Positions 8,153-17,415 of a DNA stretch of 43,463 bases are shown piece after piece. The stretch is from the NCBI RefSeq assembly GCF_021129175.1, contig NZ_JAJOHV010000063.1:1-43463 (forward strand), written 5' to 3'. Position 1 is the stretch's first letter. Each line of letters starts with the position of its first letter. The notes under the pieces are model-generated. The model worked only from the letters and a program-made list of their open reading frames with translations. It was not told the origin of the DNA and made no database searches. The DNA comes from Chromobacterium piscinae (GTDB taxonomy: Bacteria; Pseudomonadota; Gammaproteobacteria; Burkholderiales; Chromobacteriaceae). The translations under genes and the position numbers were made by a program.

Positions 8153-9298
8153 CTACGGGTTGACTTGCTCCTGGTCAACAAACCTCCCGTGGGCCTGCAG
8201 CGCGGGTAGCAGGTGGGCGTCCGCGTAGGCACAGCCGGAGGCACCAAGCGCCTTCTGGCCCTGCTTATCGGCCGCCTCTGGCGTGTGCCCCTTGCCCTCC
8301 GTGAGCGTTGCCAGCATCAGGGAGTAGCCCGGCTCCCAGGCCGTGAGGCCCGCGAAGCTTGTGCGCATGGCAGACAGGATGCGCATGCCGGACCAGTCCA
8401 GGTCGCCCCAGAAGAAGACTGGCGTGGAGTCTTTATCGAAGAGCCAAGCCTCGAAGCTATCCCGAAGGTTCTGGCTAATGCCGCCACGAGCCGCGTAGAA
8501 GAGGGAGCACCCATCCGGCGTACGCAGCCGCTGAGCACTTCCCTTGAACCCCGACGCGTAGACCAACGCCAGCCCGTCGAACGCCGAACTCGTCGAGCGA
8601 AGGGCTCGCTCGAAGCTCATGAGGTTCTCGATGAACAGGATGCCCCGGTAGCCCGCCGGCGGCAGGAACACTTGCAGCTGAATAGGAGACTCCGGAAACG
8701 GGCACTCATCCACGCCCAAGAGAGCCGCGACCAACCCTTGCCGCTTGTCTAGGACCTTCGACATGCCCCAGAACAGCTGAGCCGACACCTCACGAAGCAG
8801 CATGGGCTTGCCGGCGAGCGCGGGAAGTCCGTTCAGCCGTTCGACGACCTCGGCCATGGTCCGGTCCGGCATGTCGATGCAGAACTCAGAGACGGCCGCC
8901 TTGACTTCGTCGGACCCATGTAGCCCCTCGCGGACCGCTTCACGCCAACGCTCTACCGCGGACTTGACGCGCTGCGCGCGGCCAACTGCCCTCCGCACCT
9001 CGGCCTCGTTGGCAACCGTGACGCGAGGCGAGTAGGAATAGCCCGAACGCGAATGGAGAGCGCCATCCGGCTTGACCGCAAGCCATCCCCAACGCACCAA
9101 CTCGACGGCATGACTCCAGAGGTCTTCCTTCTCGGATTCGCGCTGAGCCTTGTAGAGGGCTGGCCAGGTTCGCTCACCAAGAGCGACGGACTGCGCCCTG
9201 GCGCTACCCCGCTGCTCGGCCGAATCGAGTCGGTCCACGAGCAGGTTCAGCAGCTGCTGAACGGGCGCCGACTGCAACCAAAGAAGTTCCTCCTTCAT
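8153..9298 (-). CDS. jetD: Wadjet nuclease subunit JetD (Toprim, DUF2220-like)
   Basis: JetD is the nuclease that cuts plasmid DNA after the JetABC motor has extruded a loop. At 381 aa it has the family length. The C-terminal half carries the Toprim-type metal site: E224 in FIEN, then D299 and D301 in FFWGDLDWSG, as in topoisomerase VI A and Spo11-like folds. The N-terminal ~150 residues are the helical JetC-binding part. Its start overlaps the jetC stop as ATGA, so it is the last gene of a translationally coupled jetABCD operon. The key acidic residues are intact, which suggests an active system. Confidence 0.88.
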   Translation of the reverse strand: MKEELLWLQSAPVQQLLNLLVDRLDSAEQRGSARAQSVALGERTWPALYKAQRESEKEDLWSHAVELVRWGWLAVKPDGALHSRSGYSYSPRVTVANEAEVRRAVGRAQRVKSAVERWREAVREGLHGSDEVKAAVSEFCIDMPDRTMAEVVERLNGLPALAGKPMLLREVSAQLFWGMSKVLDKRQGLVAALLGVDECPFPESPIQLQVFLPPAGYRGILFIENLMSFERALRSTSSAFDGLALVYASGFKGSAQRLRTPDGCSLFYAARGGISQNLRDSFEAWLFDKDSTPVFFWGDLDWSGMRILSAMRTSFAGLTAWEPGYSLMLATLTEGKGHTPEAADKQGQKALGASGCAYADAHLLPALQAHGRFVDQEQVNP

Positions 9299-12200
9299 TT
9301 CGAGGCTCCCGAGACCTCTTCAGGCTCCGCGGCATCAAAGAGAAGCTTGGCTTGCGAACGAACCTCTTGACGCTGTGCTTCCCAGACTTCGCGCATGCGG
9401 TCCTTCTTGAAGATGCGCTCGTCGCACTCGGAGACGAAGTCAATCTCACCGTTATCCGGCACGTTCATTCGGCTGAAGCTGAACTCGCGGTCGAACTCGG
9501 GCCGCAACGCGCCGGCGTGCTTCGTCGGCATGGCACTGACCAGCTGCAGGCCCATGCTGTCTCGCAGGTACCGCAGAACTGCACGCGCGCGCGGCTCGTC
9601 CATGCGAGAGAAGGACTCATCGCTGACCAGAAGCTTCAGGCTGGCGCCCTTCTCGAAAAGGCGCAGGCGGTTGGTCACAACGGCGGCGCGCACAATGTAC
9701 GCAGGCGTCTCCAACTGACCACCCGAGCCCGTGCCCCACGTCGACAGGGCGATGCGGCCGCCGCTGTCCGAGTCATTCCAGATTTCGTAGCGTCGGTAGT
9801 TGCGGTAGTCAGCGATGCGTAGCAGCTCGCGCCCTGCTTTGTCCTGGTCTTGGTCCAGGAGTAGCTTGACCAAGCGGTCACGAACCTCGATGTGCTTAGG
9901 CGAAAGCTCCGTCTCACCGAACAGGTCCACCGCTTCCGGCGAATCGGCCAGCTCCGCGACGGCGGAGAAGAAGCCGTAATACTCTTGGAATTCGGGCTCC
10001 CACTTCGACCAGTCGATGTTGAAGCGGTCGGTGCCGAACTTCAGCTTCTCGAGCTCGACGTTCAACTGGCGCAGCATCCGCACGCCTTCGTCGACCTTGC
10101 TCTTGATTTCAACGCAGAACTGTTTGGTGAAGACGTCGTGGAAAGAGCGTTCCGCTTCCTCAATCTTCGCGCGGTTGTTGTACAGGCCGATGCTCTCGAG
10201 CTCGTTGTGAAGCGTCTTGACCGAGCGCCCGAGCAGTACCAGGGGGCCGTAGTAGGGGTCGAAGGACGGCGCATCCGTCAGGTGCGGCAACGCAGACTGA
10301 AAGCGTTCATCAGTACGAACAGCAGCGTTGTACTCCGCCAGCATCTCGCGCACGTCGCCCAAGAGCTTCTCGGGTTGCGTACGCAGATGGGTAAGCCGGG
10401 CCTGGACGGTAGGGACTTCGTACGTGTGAGACGCAATGAGGTCGTCCACCTCTTGAGCCATCACCGTGTACGTCTTCTCTGAGTTCGCTTCACAGAGGTG
10501 CTTCAGGCGGCGAATCTGGTTTTCGCGCTCTTGGAAACGAGCGTCCCGGCCCTCGTTGATGCGCTTGATGGTGCCCTCCGCGGCCACGATGCGCTGTTCG
10601 GCCAGCGTGACGGTCTTCTTGGCCGCCTCGATTTCCAAATCATGTACTCGGATGAGTTCTTCCAATCGAGCCAGCTCTACACTCAACTGTTCGACTTCAG
10701 TCAAGTCGAGCTGCGACAGCGTCCGACGTGTAGCGTCCAGGTCGCCGGCATGCTGCGCCAAGGGCGCCGCATCAAAGGACGGTTCCTTCAGCGAAGTGAG
10801 CATTCTCCGAAAGCCATCTAACGTGCCTTGGGATTGGGCCAGCGCCTCGATGTCACGGTCAACTGTTTCCAGCTTCTCGGTGGTGGTCTGCAGTGCTCGC
10901 TCACGAGCCTTGCGACCAAGTACAAAGTCGCGTCGTTCGCAGATGAACATCGTCATCGCGCCGCTACCCTTACCATCCTTGGTGAGGCCGCGCGGGGTCC
11001 GCCGCAGCTCCTCAGAGTCTGCCACTTTCACGACAGACCCGAACTGCTCGATGAGGTAGGCCCGCGCAATAGGGTGGTCGGTGCGCAACTCGTGGATGAT
11101 GGAAGTGCCCGGCACACGAGACTGGTCGGCACGCTCCAAGCATCGCTTTCCTTGAACGACCTTCGAGCGCGAACCCCAGGACTGCAGGAAGTCAATCGTG
11201 CGGGCTTCCCAGTCTGGCTTGACGATGAGGTTGAAGCGCGCGCCGTCCATGTAGCCCTCAATGGCGCCTTGCCACTCTTCGGACACCGGCTCGACGAGGT
11301 CGCACAACACCTGGACACCAGCGTCGGGCAGCCTCTCTCGAATGCGCTCCAGCGCGAGGACGGTGTCCCGGTTGTAGTTGCCCGCACCGGCCGCAAGTCG
11401 TTGCTTGCGGTCAGCCAGTTCGCCGCGCTCCTTCTTCGCTGCCTCGACGCGCTGGCCGAGCGATGCCGATTCGGCAGCAACAGCCATAAGCACACTACCC
11501 TCGGTACCAACCAACGAATTGTGCAGCTGGCTCAAGCCGGCGTCGATGCCATCAAATGCAGGGGCCAGCTGAAGCAGCTTCTCTACTGACAAGACGTCAT
11601 CACGGTTCGCGTCCACCACGAAATTGAGCAGCCCGGCCAGCCGGTCCACATTGGTGGATGCAAGGGCCTTGGCCACGACATCTACAGACTCGCGCAGCTT
11701 CGGGAACTGTTCCGGCACCGGCCGCTTAACGATGGCGTCGCCGGAGTTCTTGATGTGTGCCGCGGCGAGGAGAGCTACATGCAGCTCCGCGAGCTTACCG
11801 CGCGCGGCCGATGTCGCCCGCTCAAGGCGTTCGTCAAGCGTCTTCTTCTCGGTATGGGCCGGAATGCCGCTCAACTTCGCTGCGATATTAATGCGGGCGC
11901 TATCAACGTTGTGCTTCAACTGTGCTTCGGTCTTGGCCTTGAGCTCGTGCTGGTCGACCAGCGCTCTGTCGTCCTTGATTTTCTCCCGCTCCGAAGCGAT
12001 GCGCTCTTCGTCGGCGGCCAGCTGCATTTTGGCTAGGAGCAAATCATATTGAACCTGCTCTTCGAAGGTGGCCGTCGTCTTGCCAATGACTTCCTTAAGC
12101 TCGCGAAGTCGAGTGACAGTCGCTTCGATGCGTTTGCCTTCAACCTTCAGGTTCGTCACCTGGCGCATCAGGTCACTGATGCGAGCGATGCTCTCCTGCA

Positions 12201-12927
12201 GCTGCTTGCCGTCGAACTCCAGAATGTCGTCGCGAACCAGGTCGTGCACCGAACCGATGGGTTTGTAGGCAATCGACTGCGACCATGCCCGGGCCGCGTT
12301 CTGAGCCTCGTCCCAGGGAATGGACACGCGCCCGCGGAACCGGCCGTAGAGGCCACTGAGGTAGTCTCGCTTGTGGTCGTCGTAGGTAATGACCTTTGGG
12401 TACTTGGCCTTTAGTCGCTTAACGATGTCTTCGACCGGCACACAGATACCTTGGTCCATGTCCTCAAAGAACTGTTCGACCGACAGCGCAGCGTCGTCGA
12501 CGATGACCAGGACGAGACGCTCCAGCTTAGCGTCTCGCCGCTCTCCTGAGCCGTCCACGCGTGCCGAGGCTGCTACGAGCGCAGTGAACATCTTGGCAGA
12601 ACCGTCCTCGGGACCCGGACGAAAGACCGCTGCGAGGTAGCCCTGAGCACCTGCCGGCCGAGAGAAGAGGCTGTACTCGGCGCCGACCACGAAGGATTCA
12701 AGGGTGCGCTTGGACTTGCCACGGCGATGATTTTGCTGGACCTCCTCTTGGCCAGGGTTGTAGGCCACGATGCCTTGGTAGGCTGCCGTCATGATGGTTT
12801 GAAGACCATCGAGCATCGTCGACTTGCCCGCACCCGTTGGGCCAGTGAGCAGCGTCATGTTTCCCAGCTCGTAGTTTCCGGGCTGCAGCTGTCCCCAGTT
12901 CACAAGCACCAAGCGGTCGAGCTTCAT
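9295..12927 (-). CDS. jetC: Wadjet SMC-like ATPase JetC
   Basis: JetC is the SMC-family motor of the Wadjet plasmid-defence complex. The head is split between the two ends of the 1210-aa chain. Walker A GPTGAGKS is at residues 29-36. The C-terminal part carries GSGGQLETP (signature motif) and LLVSDESFSRMD (Walker B with the catalytic E). Between them lie long coiled-coil arms, with a GAGNYN...LPDAGVQVL region near the middle that fits the hinge. This is a MukB/MksB-type arrangement, shorter than MukB. ATGA overlaps join it to jetB before and jetD after. All ATPase motifs are intact. Confidence 0.92.
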   Translation of the reverse strand: MKLDRLVLVNWGQLQPGNYELGNMTLLTGPTGAGKSTMLDGLQTIMTAAYQGIVAYNPGQEEVQQNHRRGKSKRTLESFVVGAEYSLFSRPAGAQGYLAAVFRPGPEDGSAKMFTALVAASARVDGSGERRDAKLERLVLVIVDDAALSVEQFFEDMDQGICVPVEDIVKRLKAKYPKVITYDDHKRDYLSGLYGRFRGRVSIPWDEAQNAARAWSQSIAYKPIGSVHDLVRDDILEFDGKQLQESIARISDLMRQVTNLKVEGKRIEATVTRLRELKEVIGKTTATFEEQVQYDLLLAKMQLAADEERIASEREKIKDDRALVDQHELKAKTEAQLKHNVDSARINIAAKLSGIPAHTEKKTLDERLERATSAARGKLAELHVALLAAAHIKNSGDAIVKRPVPEQFPKLRESVDVVAKALASTNVDRLAGLLNFVVDANRDDVLSVEKLLQLAPAFDGIDAGLSQLHNSLVGTEGSVLMAVAAESASLGQRVEAAKKERGELADRKQRLAAGAGNYNRDTVLALERIRERLPDAGVQVLCDLVEPVSEEWQGAIEGYMDGARFNLIVKPDWEARTIDFLQSWGSRSKVVQGKRCLERADQSRVPGTSIIHELRTDHPIARAYLIEQFGSVVKVADSEELRRTPRGLTKDGKGSGAMTMFICERRDFVLGRKARERALQTTTEKLETVDRDIEALAQSQGTLDGFRRMLTSLKEPSFDAAPLAQHAGDLDATRRTLSQLDLTEVEQLSVELARLEELIRVHDLEIEAAKKTVTLAEQRIVAAEGTIKRINEGRDARFQERENQIRRLKHLCEANSEKTYTVMAQEVDDLIASHTYEVPTVQARLTHLRTQPEKLLGDVREMLAEYNAAVRTDERFQSALPHLTDAPSFDPYYGPLVLLGRSVKTLHNELESIGLYNNRAKIEEAERSFHDVFTKQFCVEIKSKVDEGVRMLRQLNVELEKLKFGTDRFNIDWSKWEPEFQEYYGFFSAVAELADSPEAVDLFGETELSPKHIEVRDRLVKLLLDQDQDKAGRELLRIADYRNYRRYEIWNDSDSGGRIALSTWGTGSGGQLETPAYIVRAAVVTNRLRLFEKGASLKLLVSDESFSRMDEPRARAVLRYLRDSMGLQLVSAMPTKHAGALRPEFDREFSFSRMNVPDNGEIDFVSECDERIFKKDRMREVWEAQRQEVRSQAKLLFDAAEPEEVSGASK

Positions 12928-13595
12928 TGGTCGGTCTCCTCGACGGACGTTTCTTGGTCAACCACGCCTTCTGCTTCCAGAGCTGCGCTCAGAGCGTCGT
13001 TGGACACGATGCCCAGGATGGTTGGCCGGATAGCGAGCAGCGCGTCTTCATCCGAAATCGAAAACTCGGCCGTGTAGCTGAGCAGGCGATGCCGCTTCAA
13101 CTCGGCCAGCAAGGCCATCTTGTCGCCCATGCCGCTCGGCAGAGGACGCTTCAATTGCGTCTGCATGGTGGCCGCGATTTCTTCGAAGTTCACCAGCGCT
13201 TCGCCCTGCGGCTGGATGTCGCCCATGTTGAGCTTGTTCTGGTAAAGGAAGCGCAGGGCAAGGGCCATCGCAACGAAGTCGGGAGACACCCGGGCCCGCA
13301 GCGATGGCGTCGGCTCCAGGATGTCCTCCGGCAGCCCATCGACTACGGCGCCCGCAACGTAGAGGCGATAGAACTGGTTATTGCTGTCGTGGTGCAAACG
13401 GAAGCCAGCGATGTCGAAGTAGTCCTCCAGAAGACCCTCGGCTCGCCTTGCGTCGTCATACAGCAGCTGCTCAACCCGGTCCTCCTCGCGCACGATGGCA
13501 CCGTAGGCCATCAGACGGTTGATGATTTCCCGAAACCGGTCTGGCTTGATGTTGGCAAGCGCGAGTTGTTCGTTGATGTGCGACAGGAGGCTCAT
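12924..13595 (-). CDS. jetB: Wadjet KITE subunit JetB
   Basis: JetB is the MukE-like winged-helix (KITE) subunit that bridges the kleisin JetA and the motor JetC. At 223 aa it fits the family. The visible pattern is a winged-helix beginning (FREIINRLMAYGAIVREED), a segment LLEDYFDIAGFRLHHD followed by FYRLYVAG, and a second winged helix (DKMALLAELKRHRLLSY) near residue 160. It starts inside the jetA stop (ATGA) and ends inside the jetC start. Identification rests on its place between jetA and jetC and on its size more than on motifs. Confidence 0.82.
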   Translation of the reverse strand: MSLLSHINEQLALANIKPDRFREIINRLMAYGAIVREEDRVEQLLYDDARRAEGLLEDYFDIAGFRLHHDSNNQFYRLYVAGAVVDGLPEDILEPTPSLRARVSPDFVAMALALRFLYQNKLNMGDIQPQGEALVNFEEIAATMQTQLKRPLPSGMGDKMALLAELKRHRLLSYTAEFSISDEDALLAIRPTILGIVSNDALSAALEAEGVVDQETSVEETDQ

Positions 13596-15064
13596 TTTTT
13601 GAGGTCAATCTCGTAGTCGTTGCCGCTGTAGAGCTCATTCTCCAAGCGGGTAGGTAGCTTCTTGATGGACAGGTCTGCGCCAACCTCGCTTCGAACCGCC
13701 TCCACGGCCTGCATGGCACGGAGGGTGTCGCGGGCGGTGGCCGTTGGGAGAGCTGAAACGCGAATGGGATGCTGAAAGATGCGCAGGTCGCTCCGAAGCA
13801 GCTGGGCAACCTCTTCGTTGGGGATGGAGAAGGCCTCCGCCTCGGCGCGGGCCATGGCGGCGGCCAGGCGCTCTTCGCGAGAGGGCCGCGGCCGAACGGA
13901 AATCGTGACAGCCTTGCGGCGCTGAGCGGCTGTCCGGAGCTTGAAACTCGCAGGGTCCAGCAACCGTACCTCCGCCGGTGCCAGGAACTGCCCCATGTGC
14001 GCGAGCAGCAGGTCCTGTTGTTCCTTGGGGGCCTCCGCGACCTGCTGAATCGCAGCGAGGTAGGCATGCCGGGTCTGGCCTGCGCGCAGCATCATCGACT
14101 GCAGCGCCAAGCCATTGACCCGCTTGAGGTAAGTCTCCATGGCCTTCAGGAAGCCAGGCTGCTTCGACTGGCACGCCGCATCAACGATGTCTTCGATGCG
14201 GGTCAGGAGCCAGTCATAGACGGACGTGCCCACGTGTTCCTTCACGGCCCAATGGGCGACGTCTCGCAGCTGTTCGTCCATCCGCTTGAACTTGGCCTCG
14301 GGGACGAGGCGAAGCCGCTCCAGCTTCTGCACAATGGCCTGCCGGTTAAGCGTTGCGTTATCGGCAGTGAGCTGCTTGGAATAGTCACGCTGGAAGCGGT
14401 CCAGGAACTCGACGAACTCGCTCCATTGCGTTTGCACCGAGGCGGTCTGCATCAGGTGCCGGACCAGCTCCTGGAAGTAGTCGATGCCATCGGTCAAGTC
14501 CTCGATGACTTTCTCGGCGTACTCGTAAGCGTCGACTAGGTCGTGCGCGTCACCTCGGTCGGACAGTGCCGCTTCCAGCGCATTGCGACAGCCCCGCATG
14601 TTCCGTTGCCGGCTGCGGCTCGGGCGGTCCAACGACCAGAGAGCCTCCGCGAACAGCTTCCCAGGCCGAGAGAATCGGAAGGCCGTGACGAGACCGGTGC
14701 GGTCGGCGAACTGCTCCAGCCAAGCGTCGGTCAGCAGTGCCCGGATGACCATGCCGACGAGCGCCTGCGGGTCATCGGCCTCCGCACCGCTCAGCTCATC
14801 GTCGCTCCCCTCTTGCGCCTTGACGTTTTGGTACTGCTGAACGACCGGCAGCAGGAGCTCACGCAGCGCGTCCCGCGTGAGGTTGTGGGCATAGTCGGCC
14901 ATGGGGCCGTGCAGTCGGTCATAGAGTGCCCGCAGGCAAGCAGCCACAAGCTCCCGGCGGGAGTTGTTCAGGGGACGGAAGAACCGCTGACGCTCAGCCT
15001 CAAAGAACACAGGATGACCCGCTGGTGGAGTCATGGATTCCGGCAACAGGTCAGACGGTATCAA
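13592..15064 (-). CDS. jetA: Wadjet kleisin subunit JetA
   Basis: JetA is the MukF-like kleisin that closes the ring in the Wadjet loop extruder. The product of up to 490 aa is helix-rich. It has an N-terminal winged-helix-like segment (FFRPLNNSRRELVAACLRAL) and a long helical middle, and its C-terminal part (KKLPTRLENELYSG) would contact JetC. The reading frame begins with TTG at 15064, 9 nt after GGGAG; the first in-frame ATG (15034) has a poorer ribosome site, so I prefer TTG. Gene order A-B-C-D and sizes fit Wadjet types I and III. Sequence character leans toward a DUF5716-like (type III) JetA, but I cannot settle the type by eye. It diverges from the WYL regulator across 85 bp holding palindromic operators. 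Confidence 0.82.
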   Translation of the reverse strand: MIPSDLLPESMTPPAGHPVFFEAERQRFFRPLNNSRRELVAACLRALYDRLHGPMADYAHNLTRDALRELLLPVVQQYQNVKAQEGSDDELSGAEADDPQALVGMVIRALLTDAWLEQFADRTGLVTAFRFSRPGKLFAEALWSLDRPSRSRQRNMRGCRNALEAALSDRGDAHDLVDAYEYAEKVIEDLTDGIDYFQELVRHLMQTASVQTQWSEFVEFLDRFQRDYSKQLTADNATLNRQAIVQKLERLRLVPEAKFKRMDEQLRDVAHWAVKEHVGTSVYDWLLTRIEDIVDAACQSKQPGFLKAMETYLKRVNGLALQSMMLRAGQTRHAYLAAIQQVAEAPKEQQDLLLAHMGQFLAPAEVRLLDPASFKLRTAAQRRKAVTISVRPRPSREERLAAAMARAEAEAFSIPNEEVAQLLRSDLRIFQHPIRVSALPTATARDTLRAMQAVEAVRSEVGADLSIKKLPTRLENELYSGNDYEIDLKK

Positions 15065-15105
15065 GGCTGATGGCTCCCATTGGACCTTGCCCGGTCCATG
15101 TACTT

Positions 15106-15146
15106 TTGAAGTATTATCTTCAAGGATAACTTATCTTACAAGATAA
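15106..15146. promoter_or_regulatory. Tandem palindromic operators between jetA and the WYL regulator
   Basis: TTATCTTACAAGATAA (15131-15146) has perfect 7-bp arms. TTATCTTCAAGGATAA (15114-15129) is a one-mismatch copy, placed 17 bp apart start to start. A further palindrome, TTGAAG...CTTCAA (15106-15123), overlaps the first copy. The second copy ends 3 nt before the regulator's ATG. Two equal sites on nearly the same helical face suggest binding by two dimers, as expected for autoregulation by a BrxR/CapW-type protein, with possible control of jetA as well. Confidence 0.8.
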
Positions 15147-15149
15147 CAC

Positions 15150-15986
15150 ATGAGCATGTCACTCACCCCGGCGCAGCTGCGCTTGCGGGACATGGAAGTG
15201 CTGCTTCGTTGGGAAGGCGAAATTGATAACAGTCGCCTGCGCGAGGTGTTCGGCATCCAGTCCGTACAGGCCAGTCGCCTGCTAGCAGCGTTCTTGGCGG
15301 AATTCACCGATACGGTCACGCGAGCCACGCCGTATGCGCCCATCACCGCCACACAGTCGTTCCGACCAAGGCTGGCCGGCAACAGCCCTGACGAGTACCT
15401 GCAGTTGGTTCAAAAGCTTGGCGCCTCACACATCAACTCCACGGTCGAAGACCTACGACTTGATTTGGCACCGGTCCGCCCAGCCCTCTTTGCCGTCATC
15501 ACCCAGGCCTGCCGTAGACGCGTAGGGCTACGCATCCGCTATCGGTCGCTGGCAGCCCCAGAAGGCCAGGACCGCCTTATCTACCCGCATGTGCTCGTTC
15601 GAGCTGCGCGCCGGTGGCACGCTCGTGCATGGTGTGTACAACGGCAAGCCTTTCGGGACTTCGCGCTAGGACGTATCGCGCAAGCAGCTCTCGATGCTGA
15701 ACCAGCGCCGGCCGCCGCGCAGACGGACAAGGACTGGTCCGAGTTCGTCAACCTAGTCGTGCAAGCTCACCCGGGTTTACCGGACGGGCAAGCCCGGCTT
15801 CTTCGGGACGAGTACCTAGGCGGCGAAGAAAGCAGAACATTGCGAGTACGCCGATGCTTGGTTGGGTACACGGTCCAAGACCTCCGCATTGCCACCGAGC
15901 CGGCCAGACAGACACCGCCTGAGTACCAACTAGCGCTTTCAAACGCCAGGCACTTTGTCGGAGAGTTCGGGGTGGGTGGGAGCTGA
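15150..15986 (+). CDS. BrxR/CapW-like WYL-domain transcriptional regulator
   Basis: The N-terminal ~80 residues form a winged helix-turn-helix (RLRDMEVLLRWEGEIDNSRL, then REVFGIQSVQASRLLAAF). The middle carries the WYL ligand domain: GLRIRYRSL, PHVLVRAARRWHARAWC and FRDFALGRI. A C-terminal dimer segment follows. This order is that of BrxR/CapW repressors, which guard BREX, CBASS and other defence loci and are released by a signal thought to be nucleic-acid-like. At 278 aa the length fits. No ribosome site precedes the ATG at 15150, and the operator ends 3 nt before it, so the mRNA may be leaderless; the ATG at 15156 is an alternative. It is divergent from jetA. Confidence 0.85.
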   Translation: MSMSLTPAQLRLRDMEVLLRWEGEIDNSRLREVFGIQSVQASRLLAAFLAEFTDTVTRATPYAPITATQSFRPRLAGNSPDEYLQLVQKLGASHINSTVEDLRLDLAPVRPALFAVITQACRRRVGLRIRYRSLAAPEGQDRLIYPHVLVRAARRWHARAWCVQRQAFRDFALGRIAQAALDAEPAPAAAQTDKDWSEFVNLVVQAHPGLPDGQARLLRDEYLGGEESRTLRVRRCLVGYTVQDLRIATEPARQTPPEYQLALSNARHFVGEFGVGGS

Positions 15987-16037
15987 CCGCCATCACGAGC
16001 ATTGAGCCCTCTATAGAGCCAACCAAACACATTGGAC

Positions 16038-17093
16038 ATGACTGACGACTTCGAAGACGCATTGCCAACACGGCTAGAAGACCTTGAGACGCTGGCGTGC
16101 GCGCAAGCGGCAGCCACTGATGCAGAAGCGAATCCACGACCGCCGATGCTCACCGGTCCAAAGCGCCAGCACTTTCTCCCTCGCTTCTACCTAGATGGCT
16201 TCAGCCGTGGCGGTCTTGTCGCGGTATTTGACCGTGAGAAGAACGAGATTCGACACCAGCAGCCGGTGAACACTGCGGTCATCGGGCACTTCTACACGAT
16301 GGAAGATGCCGAGGGTCGGCGACGCTTCGAACTGGAGGCATTGCTTTCGGAGTATGAGGGGAAGGCCAAGCCGGTCATCGACAAGCTGGTGGCTGCCGCG
16401 CCGGACCTTTCGGCTGACGAGCGGAGAGACCTGTCAATCTTCATCGCATTGGCTGCGACACGGACCCCGGACATGGTGCATTCCGTGCAAGCTCTGAACG
16501 GGGAGATGGTCAAGCACACAGCCAAGGTTTTCTTTGCCGACGTTGACCAGACCTTCGCGCACCTGCGTGTCGACGAAGAGTTTGCGCAAGAGTCCGATGA
16601 CGAGCTGCATAAGCAGGCGGAGTGGATGGTGAAGATGGCCCAGACCGACGGATTCGTCGTAGAGACTGACGAGAAGTGGGCGGTCGGTCGTGCCATCGAG
16701 ATGGCACTTGCTGCTGCCCCTTATTTCGCTGGACGTCACTGGCGCGTGGTTCATCGGAACAACGAGAAGCTGTCGTTCATCACGTCGGACTCGCCCGTCT
16801 ACCTCAACACGGTGGTCCCGCGGCCCACATCCGTGTACGGGGTCGGATTCGGCAGTCCAGACGCCTTCATCTCGTTCCCACTTCACCAGTCCTGCACCCT
16901 CGAGATGTTCGGCGACAGCGGCACCCTTGAACACAAGACAACAGGTCGCGACTACCTGCGGATGGCCAACCTGCACTTTGCCAAGCGCTGTCAGCGGTTC
17001 GTCGTCGGACGCGACGAGGCGTTGGTGAAGTCGTTGACGGAAGAGCTTGGGCTCGCCAGCAAGAAGTGGCAGCCAAAGTTCAGGGCCAACTGA
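16038..17093 (+). CDS. DUF4238-domain protein
   Basis: The segment KRQHFLPRFYLDGFS near residue 40 is the hallmark opening of DUF4238. A second conserved-looking part, FITSDSPVYLN followed by FPLHQSCTLEMFG, lies near residue 250; this layout (an H-bearing N-terminal motif and an 'SD.P' motif) is shared across the family. The biochemical role is unknown to me. It follows the WYL regulator by about 50 bp in the same direction, so it may share its transcript. I chose the ATG at 16038 over the TTG at 16032. DUF4238 genes are common in islands, and I infer only a possible link to defence. Confidence 0.75.
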   Translation: MTDDFEDALPTRLEDLETLACAQAAATDAEANPRPPMLTGPKRQHFLPRFYLDGFSRGGLVAVFDREKNEIRHQQPVNTAVIGHFYTMEDAEGRRRFELEALLSEYEGKAKPVIDKLVAAAPDLSADERRDLSIFIALAATRTPDMVHSVQALNGEMVKHTAKVFFADVDQTFAHLRVDEEFAQESDDELHKQAEWMVKMAQTDGFVVETDEKWAVGRAIEMALAAAPYFAGRHWRVVHRNNEKLSFITSDSPVYLNTVVPRPTSVYGVGFGSPDAFISFPLHQSCTLEMFGDSGTLEHKTTGRDYLRMANLHFAKRCQRFVVGRDEALVKSLTEELGLASKKWQPKFRAN

Positions 17094-17415
17094 CCTGACA
17101 CGCGTCAGCACCTGTGCGACTACGCCAAATTTCGGTGCCAGTCCGTTATTACGCAATCACTGTCTCATGGCAACTCAAGGAGGGTGCCAGGCTGATGGCT
17201 AGCTTAAACGGTCTGATTCCTGTCGGATTGCCCCATCAAGCTGGGTCATTTTGTCGGAAAAGTGTGCTATTCGGCGTGTTTTTGTCTGAATTTTGTAGGA
17301 TTCTGACTGTGATGCAGGGGAAGACGCCACGGTAGGTGTCCAGCTCCAGGCTTGGAGAAGGACAGCGAGGAGGGGGATACCAGGGGTCAGGTACTGACTC
17401 GTGACGGCCAGATAG
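17094..17415. other. Non-coding gap with short TGTCGGA-like repeats
   Basis: No gene is visible. TGTCGGA occurs at 17221 and 17254, and the related TGTCTGA (17283) and TGTAGGA (17294) follow, roughly 30 bp apart for the first three. Such subterminal repeats are typical of transposon ends, but I found no matching inverted copy near tnsA. It also covers the place where a hipA-like partner of the next gene would be expected and is missing. Confidence 0.35.
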
